In this document: positions 1 to 6,778 of the stretch, piece by piece | Layout: every line of letters begins with the position of its first letter | How positions within the stretch are numbered: the stretch's first letter is position 1 | NCBI GenBank assembly: GCA_037144255.1 | Contig: JBAWXE010000020.1 | Coordinates: forward strand, 1-33,123 | Reading direction: 5' to 3' | DNA: 33,123 bases | Origin: JBAWXE01 sp037144255 | GTDB taxonomy: Bacteria > Bacteroidota > Bacteroidia > Chitinophagales > Chitinophagaceae | The notes under the pieces: generated by a model | Told to the model about the DNA's origin: nothing | The model's database searches: none | Seen by the model: the letters and a program-made list of their open reading frames with translations, nothing else | Translations under genes and position numbers: made by a program

Positions 1-97
1 GTACAGAAGATCCATTGCCAGCTATTGTAGTTATTATCTGCCCCTTAGCTATGCTAGCTAGTATTAGAAAAAGTATTAGGCTTAGACGTCTTTTCAT
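1..97 (-). CDS. Secreted protein, probable NHL-repeat type (N-terminus only, cut by window edge)
   Basis: The ATG is at 97 and about 32 codons are visible before the left edge. The translation starts with a basic n-region (MKRR), a hydrophobic stretch and an Ala-Lys-Gly-Gln cleavage region, so it is a Sec signal peptide. The mature start, IITTIAGNGSS, resembles the opening blade of NHL beta-propeller repeats found in large secreted Bacteroidota proteins (typically I-T-T-x-A-G-N-G). Nothing more of the protein can be seen. The family call rests on this short motif alone; the signal peptide is firmer than the propeller assignment. Confidence 0.6.
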   Translation of the reverse strand, partial: MKRRLSLILFLILASIAKGQIITTIAGNGSSV

Positions 98-185
98 ATT
101 AATAAAGTGTTATAGTAAAGTTAGTATATACTGTCATTACAATATCTCCCATTACAGATAATTACAAAAAATATGCTCTCTATTA

Positions 186-218
186 TTTGGAGTAGGTTAC
201 TCCCATTTCGTATCTTTG
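186..218 (+). promoter_or_regulatory. Bacteroidota-type promoter
   Basis: TTTG at 186-189 and TATCTTTG at 211-218 are separated by 21 bases, matching the Bacteroidota consensus TTTG-N(about 19-21)-TAnnTTTG. It points rightward. The only thing downstream on this strand is the short ORF at 270-305; there is no plus-strand gene until 4813. Confidence 0.5.
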
Positions 219-269
219 TGTCAAATTCTAAGCCTTCCCAAAACTCAGAATTATAAAAAACTAAACACT

Positions 270-305
270 ATGAAAATGCAAGCCATAATCACCACAACTC
301 ATTGA
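270..305 (+). CDS. Possible orphan leader peptide, 11 codons
   Basis: ATG at 270 opens MKMQAIITTTH and ends with TGA at 303-305. Two Ile followed by three consecutive Thr resemble the regulatory codon runs of amino-acid operon leader peptides. It lies about 50 bases downstream of the promoter at 186-218, the spacing expected for a leader transcript. No strong attenuator hairpin follows; only the imperfect dyad GATTGTCAATC at 303-313 is seen. No biosynthetic gene lies downstream on this strand. A chance ORF of this length is quite possible, so this is a suggestion only. Confidence 0.25.
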   Translation: MKMQAIITTTH

Positions 306-340
306 TTGTCAATCGCTTTTCTCTCTTTATCATTTAAAAA

Positions 341-400
341 TGCATGGCAAATGCACAGATAATGCAAGGTAAATGCAAGCATCTGCAAGGTAAGTGCAGG
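341..400. repeat. Degenerate 11-bp tandem repeat
   Basis: TGCA recurs at 341, 352, 363, 374, 384 and 395, i.e. with spacings of 11, 11, 11, 10 and 11. The units read TGCATGGCAAA, TGCACAGATAA, TGCAAGGTAAA, TGCAAGCATC, TGCAAGGTAAG and a partial TGCAGG, giving an approximate consensus TGCAAGGTAAA. The array does not code in any sensible frame. Confidence 0.75.
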
Positions 401-491
401 TTTGGATTAATGGTTATTGCCCCTTAGGATTTTGATTTTTATTATTGAAATTTCCTCTTGGAATTTGGATTTTGTACTTGGGATTTTACAA

Positions 492-3400
492 TTAAAAACT
501 CCTGTTCACACCCACTACCCATCTTACTGCCAGATACTCAGGGTTACCATATGCTGGTCTGTTCACAAAGAAAGGCATATCTATTCTTAGTGTCAGTGGT
601 TTGGCCTTTTCAAAAACACCCCAGCTGCGTATGGTGAGTGCCATACCCAGCCCTGCATCTATACGCACATCACTCAGCATACTGGTGTTCTCGGTTACTG
701 TATAGTTAGGTAGTGCATATCGGCTCAGGTTTATCAGGCCCACATCACCAAAAGCATACATATCAGCATGTAGCCATTTCGTAAACCTTGGGTGCAGGGG
801 TATATAATTATTAAAGTCTACCTCTACACTGGCAGATGCTCCTGTCTGCCCTTTATAGCCTGCCAACACAGCACCATCACGTTCATCAGCTATATAGTAG
901 CCTGCAAAGCCTCTCAGGTTCAGCCCACCACCTTGCTGAAAATGGTTCATATCATATCTGCTAATGCCTCGCCAGTCATCAGGCACTATACCCACACTGC
1001 TGGTATACTTATTATCCATCAGTTCTTCGGGGTTCGCCCCAGCTAAGAACAGCGCACTTTCGTTAGGTACATTATTGCCCATACCATAGCGCCCGAAAAC
1101 TCTGGTGCGCACATTCAGTTTGGCTATTCTATTATAATTGATAGCCTCTACTTGCCCATACGAATAGTTGAAAGCATCGCTACCCGTACCTGTTAGGAAT
1201 GGAGTACGGAAGCTAAAAGTATAAGCACCCGCACCTTGTATATAGTTATACCTATGCGTCCACGCAGCATTGATAGATGTATTAGCATGACCTTGTGTAC
1301 TGCTCCACTCTGTAGGGTACAGCAGGTAGTCCCAGTCCTGATTCATTTGTCGCCACATGCTCTGCGCACTTAGTTGCACTGTGTTCTTCTCATTCATGGC
1401 CCAGTTCAGTCCTAGTCTGTTATACCACAGCCCATCCAGCAGTCGGGTATTTACTTGCACTTGTAGTTTAGGCATGCTACGTGTTACAGGGGTACTATAG
1501 TTCAGTGTAAAGTTCACCGGTACATAGCGGTTATACTGTCCTTCACCACTGGCTACTTTGTAGTCGCTGCCTTGCAGCAAGTGGGTATTAAACCATATAG
1601 CAGCGTCTACTTTGTTCAGTGTGTTCATATAGTTACCCTCAAAGTGTATACCTGCTTTCACACCATCTACTGCATTCCACCATACATCGGGGCGCACATA
1701 CATACGGTAGTGTCTGCGGTCTGTAGGGTTAGCAGTACCACCATCCAGTTTCCATTTCACTGCATCGTTCTTCATTCCTAATCCTTTTGTTTTATAATTA
1801 TCTACCTCATCTTTATCTGCCAGTCTGTAAGTAGGGTCTATCTGCACACTGTGTATGCCGCCCGGCACTTGTATCTTGGCTGTATAAGTAGGATATAGTT
1901 TGCCCCAGCCATACCACTTAGGCAATACCAGACCACATCCAGTCTTGGCAAACCATGTATTAGGTATGGTAAACCTATATTGCTTTTTATCAGTAGCAGT
2001 AATGGTAAAGTCTATAGGCATCTGCATCTCACCCGTCCTGCGGAACTTGATAGCATAGTTATCATCTCCCAGATTCTTGATCTTGGTAATGCCATAGTCT
2101 ATGGTCTTGGTGGTCTCAAACCACTCATCAAAGAACCAGTTGAGATCCACATGAGTGTACTGTATGATAGATGCCTTGAAGTCCTCAAAGTATGGATGCC
2201 CTATCTTCCATTGCTGAAAGTAGTGCTGCATGGCCGATTTGAAGAGGGAATCACCCAGTGTGTATTGCAGGTTGTACAACATAGTTGCCGTTTTGAAATA
2301 CACCAATCTGTAACCTCCATCATGGTTCAGTGCCCCGTTAAAATCATCAGAGTGTGTATTCAACTGTACTTCGTTCTTGTTCAGTGCATCATTGCAATAT
2401 ACATTCTCCACATTGCGGTCCAGTATATTCACAGGCTCTGCAAAATGTCTTTTATACTTAGATGTTATGGTGGTAGTAATATCGTTTTCTCCATCTATGC
2501 GGCGCAGCCCCCATGCTGTCAGAAATTGGGTAAAACCCTCATCCATAGCAGCTCTGTAGGTCTCATTACTACCCACCATACCATAAAACCAGTTATGCCC
2601 TATCTCGTGCACCAGCAACCCATGATACCCGGGATTACTACCTCCATCCAGTGTCAGCATAGGGTATTCCATACCGTCGTTAGCATCGGCAGCCACCATC
2701 TTAGGGTACTCATAGTGGCCTATATCTTCAGAGAAAGTTTTGATGATCTTAGCTACATATTCTGCACCATTTTGCCATCCGGAAGCATGCGGCTCTTGTG
2801 CTATGGCTACACATTGTATACCCTCCCATGTAGTAGTACCTATACGATAAGAAGGGTCTGCTGTAAAGGCAAAGTCATGCACATTATCTGCATGATACTG
2901 CCATACCTTACGTTCTCCCTTCTTATACGGTGTAATGATAGATGGGTCTTCATTCCATTTTTTATGTGCAAAATTCTTGATGTCCAGTTTGGCCATAAGG
3001 GTATCAGGCAGTACATCATTTTTATTGGTAAGCATACCTGTGGCTTCTACAACATAGTTAGACGGGAAGTCCAGCGATACATCATAAGAACCAAAGTCTC
3101 CATAGAATTCTTTGTTCAGGTGTTGGTAAGTATCCCAACCAAACTTACGATCATACACACATATCTTAGGAAACCATTGCACACCATTGTAGTGCATAAA
3201 ACCCCATGCAGGGTACATTTGCATACGTCTGCGGCTAGTACCTCTATCATAGAATGTTTTGAATTGTATACTTATTTCCAGTTTCTGATTAGGCACCAGA
3301 GGCCTGTTCAGATATACTTTCATCACCGTATTATCGGTTTCGGCTCTTACTCTTTGTCCGTCTATGGTGATGTTGTCTACTAGTGTTCCCAGTCCTTCAC

Positions 3401-3749
3401 TTTCTCTTTTACCAAGTCTTGCCTGCACATTATTAGCCTTTTCCAGATCGTGCAGGTGAGAACCTTTTATAAATGCATTCTGAAACAAATGAAAAAATAA
3501 ATAGGTCAGTGTATCGGGAGAGTTGTTCCAATAGTCCAGCACTTCTCCACCCTCTATAGAGTTAGCATTCTCATCTATCTTCACAGATATAGCATAGTGC
3601 ACATCTTGTTGCCAGTAGGCTGCATCGGGTTTTCTATTCTGCCAGTATAGGGGGTTCTTATTGCTTCTATAAGTGTTATCATTGATCTGTGCCAATACAG
3701 ATACACTTGATAAAAAGATATAACAAAGGCTGAGGAGAAATATACGCAT
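492..3749 (-). CDS. M1 family metallopeptidase with C-terminal outer-membrane barrel-like domain
   Basis: The 1085-residue protein has a signal peptide (residues 1-21, ending VLAQ). Residues about 45-560 are an M1 (gluzincin) peptidase: HEIGH at 381-385 and the third zinc ligand E404 form the HExxH-x18-E signature, and GMEYP at 359-363 stands in for the GxMEN exopeptidase loop. M1 enzymes are zinc peptidases, usually aminopeptidases. Residues about 685-1085 are unlike ordinary M1 C-termini: alternating beta strands, a WWNAVDGVKAG segment (690-700), LRGF (945-948), FGDVG (1000-1004) and a terminal Phe, all reminiscent of Omp85/surface-antigen barrels. I infer an outer-membrane-anchored peptidase. 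The LuxE-like gene ends 46 bases upstream on the same strand and may be co-transcribed. The peptidase call is firm; the barrel call is inference. Confidence 0.9.
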   Translation of the reverse strand: MRIFLLSLCYIFLSSVSVLAQINDNTYRSNKNPLYWQNRKPDAAYWQQDVHYAISVKIDENANSIEGGEVLDYWNNSPDTLTYLFFHLFQNAFIKGSHLHDLEKANNVQARLGKRESEGLGTLVDNITIDGQRVRAETDNTVMKVYLNRPLVPNQKLEISIQFKTFYDRGTSRRRMQMYPAWGFMHYNGVQWFPKICVYDRKFGWDTYQHLNKEFYGDFGSYDVSLDFPSNYVVEATGMLTNKNDVLPDTLMAKLDIKNFAHKKWNEDPSIITPYKKGERKVWQYHADNVHDFAFTADPSYRIGTTTWEGIQCVAIAQEPHASGWQNGAEYVAKIIKTFSEDIGHYEYPKMVAADANDGMEYPMLTLDGGSNPGYHGLLVHEIGHNWFYGMVGSNETYRAAMDEGFTQFLTAWGLRRIDGENDITTTITSKYKRHFAEPVNILDRNVENVYCNDALNKNEVQLNTHSDDFNGALNHDGGYRLVYFKTATMLYNLQYTLGDSLFKSAMQHYFQQWKIGHPYFEDFKASIIQYTHVDLNWFFDEWFETTKTIDYGITKIKNLGDDNYAIKFRRTGEMQMPIDFTITATDKKQYRFTIPNTWFAKTGCGLVLPKWYGWGKLYPTYTAKIQVPGGIHSVQIDPTYRLADKDEVDNYKTKGLGMKNDAVKWKLDGGTANPTDRRHYRMYVRPDVWWNAVDGVKAGIHFEGNYMNTLNKVDAAIWFNTHLLQGSDYKVASGEGQYNRYVPVNFTLNYSTPVTRSMPKLQVQVNTRLLDGLWYNRLGLNWAMNEKNTVQLSAQSMWRQMNQDWDYLLYPTEWSSTQGHANTSINAAWTHRYNYIQGAGAYTFSFRTPFLTGTGSDAFNYSYGQVEAINYNRIAKLNVRTRVFGRYGMGNNVPNESALFLAGANPEELMDNKYTSSVGIVPDDWRGISRYDMNHFQQGGGLNLRGFAGYYIADERDGAVLAGYKGQTGASASVEVDFNNYIPLHPRFTKWLHADMYAFGDVGLINLSRYALPNYTVTENTSMLSDVRIDAGLGMALTIRSWGVFEKAKPLTLRIDMPFFVNRPAYGNPEYLAVRWVVGVNRSF

Positions 3750-3795
3750 GGCCTAATAAATAATATTGGAACTTGAAAATACGAAAATTATGGAG

Positions 3796-4791
3796 CTATA
3801 CTACCATCAGGTTGCAACCGCGCAGGGCTGCATTATCCATTCTGCCTAATACCTCAAAATGCCCATCTGTATGTAGTCTGCCTATATCTTCTGTAGCTAT
3901 GAAAGCACAGGAATGTACATTAGCCAGATCTATAATATTGATACAGCCTACCCCATCTCTACTTAGTTCCATTGGGTCGTTCAGGTCTCTTCGCAGTACC
4001 TGCATAGTAGCAGTAGGCAGGAATATTCCATCCTTTAATGCATATGCTTGCGATAATAGTTCCGTCATACCATACTCAGAGTGTACATCTGTTAATCCCC
4101 ATTGCTGTTTCAGCAGATCGTGTACTTGTGTGCGGGTCCACTCTTCACGTCTACCCTTCATCCCACCGGTCTCCATTACTCTTATATGCTGTAAGTGCAT
4201 AGGGTATGCACTTGCAAAATCCAACAAAGCAAAAGTGACTCCTAATAATAAGGTAGGGCGTTTAGCCGCATCCAGTCTTTGTAATGTAGTGGCCAGCTTA
4301 TCCCATTCATTTAGGTAAAAACCATTATCAGCATGCACGCTCTTTTCCATCAGTACCCGAGCCATATGTACCAGAGATGCATTCTTCCTTTCAAGATAGG
4401 ATGGCAATAAAGCCAATATGGTATAGTTCTCTACAGGGCCATAGAATTGTTCAAAGCCCTTTATCAGAGATATCTCATATAGTTTTTCATCATGTACATA
4501 GTGCTTACTAGTGATCTCTCCGGTAGTGCCACTACTCTCAAAAACCAAACCCGGCGTATCATATAGCCCAGTAAGTATTTGATGTGTCTTAAAGAATGAT
4601 ATAGGCAAATAGGGAATCTGCTCTAGGGTAGCAACACTTGATGGATCAACATTCAAGGCATCTACAAACTGATGATAGACCTTATTGTTATAGTACTGAT
4701 AAAGGAACAATGCCAACGCAATATCAACGAAGCTTTCTGCGTTAACACTTTGTATATATTCTGTATCTGTCCGGTCGAATTGAAATGACAC
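3796..4791 (-). CDS. LuxE-family acyl-protein synthetase-like protein
   Basis: The 331-residue protein resembles the LuxE/PaaK branch of adenylate-forming enzymes. The ATP-binding loop ESSGTTG is at residues 85-91. LuxE enzymes activate a fatty acid with ATP and hold it as an acyl-enzyme in the bioluminescence fatty-acid reductase complex, but no luxC, luxD or luciferase gene is nearby, so a lux role is unlikely. The protein may activate a carboxylic acid for another pathway. Translation seems to start at GTG (4791-4789), because no ATG occurs in frame before the conserved region. It is divergent from the lipoprotein gene at 4813 with only 21 bases between, and lies upstream of the M1 peptidase gene on the same strand. 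Confidence 0.8.
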   Translation of the reverse strand: MSFQFDRTDTEYIQSVNAESFVDIALALFLYQYYNNKVYHQFVDALNVDPSSVATLEQIPYLPISFFKTHQILTGLYDTPGLVFESSGTTGEITSKHYVHDEKLYEISLIKGFEQFYGPVENYTILALLPSYLERKNASLVHMARVLMEKSVHADNGFYLNEWDKLATTLQRLDAAKRPTLLLGVTFALLDFASAYPMHLQHIRVMETGGMKGRREEWTRTQVHDLLKQQWGLTDVHSEYGMTELLSQAYALKDGIFLPTATMQVLRRDLNDPMELSRDGVGCINIIDLANVHSCAFIATEDIGRLHTDGHFEVLGRMDNAALRGCNLMVV

Positions 4792-4799
4792 TTTTTTAC

Positions 4800-4807
4800 T
4801 AACTTTG
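4800..4807 (+). promoter_or_regulatory. -7 box 5 bases before the lipoprotein start codon
   Basis: TAACTTTG matches the Bacteroidota -7 consensus TAnnTTTG exactly. Only 5 bases separate it from the ATG at 4813, so transcription should begin at or next to the start codon and give a leaderless or nearly leaderless mRNA. Confidence 0.5.
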
Positions 4808-4812
4808 GTTAA

Positions 4813-5271
4813 ATGAAATTACGCATTGCTATATTATTATTTGTTCTTACCTGTATCATGGCCTGTGAGAAAAAAACTAAATACTCTAACATACCGGATA
4901 TCAGCTCACTTGGTGTAACTCCTACTACTTTCAGAGGCGGATATGCCTTTGATACTGTACATATGTCTTTTCACTTTACAGATGGTGATGGTGATATTGG
5001 TAATAGCACTACCTCCGGTAAATATGATATATATCTTATAGACAGTCGTACAGATTCATCTCTTGGTTTTTTCTTCCCCGACCTATCGGGAGTGCAAATT
5101 AGTGCTGAGGGCCTTTCAGGCATTTGCTATTTAGATATCCCGGCTGCTTATTTCACCCTTAGACCCGATCATAAAGTACTAGACACTGTGCAATATAGCA
5201 TATACCTAGTAGATCGTGCAGACCATAAAAGCAATGTACTGATTACACCCAAACTATACTTAACTCAATAG
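4813..5271 (+). CDS. Small lipoprotein, hypothetical
   Basis: The 152-residue protein has a lipoprotein signal peptide: the h-region AILLFVLTC is followed by lipobox I-M-A-C with the lipidated Cys at about 18, so it should be membrane-anchored and face the periplasm or cell surface. The mature part carries FTDGDGDIGN, an Asp/Gly-rich segment common in small Bacteroidota lipoproteins, then a beta-rich C-terminus. The function is unknown. It is a single-gene plus-strand unit between divergent luxE-like and convergent mgtC-like genes; its stop lies only 14 bases from the stop of the latter, and no terminator hairpin is visible between them. Confidence 0.8.
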   Translation: MKLRIAILLFVLTCIMACEKKTKYSNIPDISSLGVTPTTFRGGYAFDTVHMSFHFTDGDGDIGNSTTSGKYDIYLIDSRTDSSLGFFFPDLSGVQISAEGLSGICYLDIPAAYFTLRPDHKVLDTVQYSIYLVDRADHKSNVLITPKLYLTQ

Positions 5272-5285
5272 CTTTATACCACACA

Positions 5286-5921
5286 TTAAAATTCAAATTC
5301 CCTGATCGTATCTTTTTGTAGAATATGCTCTATAAACAGCTTATGGTCAGTTTCACTTCCTTGCACTAGCCACCTCCCTTTCATACTGTCACCTGATCTT
5401 TTCTGATGACTGCTTCTAATATTCAGCTTGAATTGCTTCAATAACTCTTCGAATTCGTGTTGGTTGCGTCCATTGAATGGGTATTCTATCTTATAATTCC
5501 TGAGCTGATTGTTCTTATCTATAAATCTTTCGAAATAAGTAAATACATACAGAATGACTACGACTAAGAGTGCACCAATTATTGATACCCAATAGTAACC
5601 TGCACCTATGCCCATGCCCAATGCTGCTGTAACCCATATAGTAGCTGCCGTAGTGATGCCATTGACCCTAATGCCCTCTTTAAAAATAACGCCGGCACCT
5701 ATGAAACCGATACCCACTACTATATTAGCTGCAATACGAGTAGCAGATTCTGTACCGCCTAAAGAGATAGAAAAAATGGTGAAAAGTGCTGCACCAAAAC
5801 TAATGAGTATAAGGGTTCTGAAACCGGCTGACTTGCTTCTATACTCACGTTCCATGCCAATGATACCACCCACCAATATGGCCAGCAGTAATTTGATCAA
5901 TATGTCATTGTTCAGTTCCAT
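5286..5921 (-). CDS. MgtC/SapB family membrane protein
   Basis: About 211 residues. The N-terminal half is hydrophobic with several helices and carries the MgtC/SapB pattern GGIIGMEREYRSKSAGFRT, then AANIVVGIGFIGAGVI and GITTAATIWVTAALGMGIG, which is diagnostic of the family. The C-terminal ~70 residues form a soluble ACT-like domain. MgtC proteins act in adaptation to low Mg2+ and interact with the F1Fo ATPase in some bacteria, but the role in Bacteroidota is not settled. I chose the ATG at 5921 (MELNN) over an upstream TTG at 5939, because a -7 box occupies 5937-5944. It follows the YiiX-like gene on the same strand and may be partly co-transcribed. Confidence 0.9.
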   Translation of the reverse strand: MELNNDILIKLLLAILVGGIIGMEREYRSKSAGFRTLILISFGAALFTIFSISLGGTESATRIAANIVVGIGFIGAGVIFKEGIRVNGITTAATIWVTAALGMGIGAGYYWVSIIGALLVVVILYVFTYFERFIDKNNQLRNYKIEYPFNGRNQHEFEELLKQFKLNIRSSHQKRSGDSMKGRWLVQGSETDHKLFIEHILQKDTIREFEF

Positions 5922-5936
5922 TTTTATATTATTTAT

Positions 5937-5944
5937 CAAAAATA
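5937..5944 (-). promoter_or_regulatory. -7 box for the mgtC-family gene
   Basis: On the minus strand this reads TATTTTTG, a full match to TAnnTTTG, 15 bases upstream of the ATG at 5921. It overlaps the TTG alternative start at 5939, arguing against that start. No clear -33 TTTG was found at the right distance. Confidence 0.4.
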
Positions 5945-5955
5945 CTCAATACTAT

Positions 5956-6600
5956 TTAATCCACAGGATTCAAAATAACGATCTTATCCGATAGGGATAT
6001 ACCCCCCGGATTGATACCAGGCTTGCCTTCGGGTATATTGATCTCCAGTTTTGAGTAGTACTCTATCCATGCCGGGTAAAACTCATCTGTACCCGGTTGT
6101 TTGAAGGTCATAGGTTCTAAGCGGAAGAAAGGCTTATTATTATTAGCCTTCATAAACGCATCGTATATCAACTCAGAGCAATAGTACTTACCATTATCAT
6201 ATAGGAAAGCATCATCGTATGGAGTGCCTATGGTAGATAAAGCAAATTGGATAGCAGGTGTAATAAGGGATTGGTATTGTTTCTTTAAACGAGCTACATA
6301 TACCTTATGAGGAGTGCGTTTCACAAAATGATCGAGGGTGACCGCCTTTACATTACTACCCATAGCCTCTATAACATATATAGTATCGGAGCGTTTATAT
6401 ACCAGACCTATATGTGAAAAATGGTGGCCATCGTATGCCTGAGTGACCTGCTCTATGGCATCGCATAGTGGTCCACAATCCAGATCTTCAAACAACAGAT
6501 CGCCTGTAGACAGCCTAATACTTTCTAAAGGTTGCCCAACTAAGCTATTACTAAAAAACAGCGTTATGGCAATAATGAGAATGGATCTTCTATAACTCAT
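5956..6600 (-). CDS. YiiX-like permuted papain-fold hydrolase, secreted
   Basis: About 214 residues with a signal peptide (SILIIAITLFFSNSLVGQ). The motif order is that of the YiiX/YaeF permuted NlpC/P60-type papain fold: an STGDLLF segment, a catalytic His in HFSHIGLV, and a catalytic Cys in YYCSELIYDAF about 78 residues later. Family members are thought to act as amidases or peptidases on cell-wall or lipid-linked amides; the substrate here is unknown. Three in-frame ATGs exist at 6615, 6603 and 6600. A perfect -7 box covers 6605-6612, inside the longest version, so I prefer the ATG at 6600 (MSYRRS). The mgtC-family gene follows closely on the same strand. Confidence 0.85.
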   Translation of the reverse strand: MSYRRSILIIAITLFFSNSLVGQPLESIRLSTGDLLFEDLDCGPLCDAIEQVTQAYDGHHFSHIGLVYKRSDTIYVIEAMGSNVKAVTLDHFVKRTPHKVYVARLKKQYQSLITPAIQFALSTIGTPYDDAFLYDNGKYYCSELIYDAFMKANNNKPFFRLEPMTFKQPGTDEFYPAWIEYYSKLEINIPEGKPGINPGGISLSDKIVILNPVD

Positions 6601-6604
6601 CATG

Positions 6605-6612
6605 CAAATATA
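6605..6612 (-). promoter_or_regulatory. -7 box 4 bases before the preferred yiiX-like start
   Basis: Minus-strand TATATTTG, a full TAnnTTTG match. It lies 4 bases from the ATG at 6600 and 1 base from the ATG at 6603, and overlaps the first codons of the longest ORF version. It therefore decides the start and suggests a leaderless transcript. Confidence 0.45.
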
Positions 6613-6663
6613 CATGACCTGTCCTTATTATTACACTAGAGACTTTGGAGATGCATTACATAA

Positions 6664-6693
6664 CAGCGCTCCGTCCAAATGGACGGAGCGCTG
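6664..6693. terminator. Perfect 13-bp GC-rich hairpin, possible terminator
   Basis: CAGCGCTCCGTCC (6664-6676) and GGACGGAGCGCTG (6681-6693) are exact reverse complements around an AAAT loop. It lies 86 bases beyond the stop of the T9SS cargo gene (stop at 6779) and upstream of the yiiX-like gene. Unlike the other terminators in this window, neither side is followed by a T tract, so it may be a Rho-assisted terminator, an mRNA-end stabiliser or a protein-binding dyad. Confidence 0.5.
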
Positions 6694-6778
6694 ACAACTT
6701 ATCGGATTCCCTTCTTCACAAACAAAATGCCGTTCTACATTTTAAACTTTCCCATAATCAGTTTAAACATGTTATTAT

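Larger units (their letters stand above)
98..491. other. 394-base intergenic region
   Basis: No gene of normal size is present. It separates the NHL-like gene from the 3' end of the M1 peptidase gene. It contains a good plus-strand promoter match (186-218), a possible 11-codon ORF (270-305), a degenerate 11-bp tandem repeat (341-400) and a T-rich tract before the peptidase stop in which GGATTTT or GGAATTT recurs four times (427-487). No convincing Rho-independent terminator is present for either flanking gene. Confidence 0.7.

Noticed and set aside
303..313. GATTGTCAATC as an attenuator hairpin
   Set aside because: Only five base pairs with a one-base centre, too tight to form a hairpin, and no T tract follows.
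1980..3383. 467-codon plus-strand ORF
   Set aside because: It lies wholly antisense to the M1 peptidase gene, its translation is rich in Ile, His and Cys with no domain, and the peptidase frame is clearly real.
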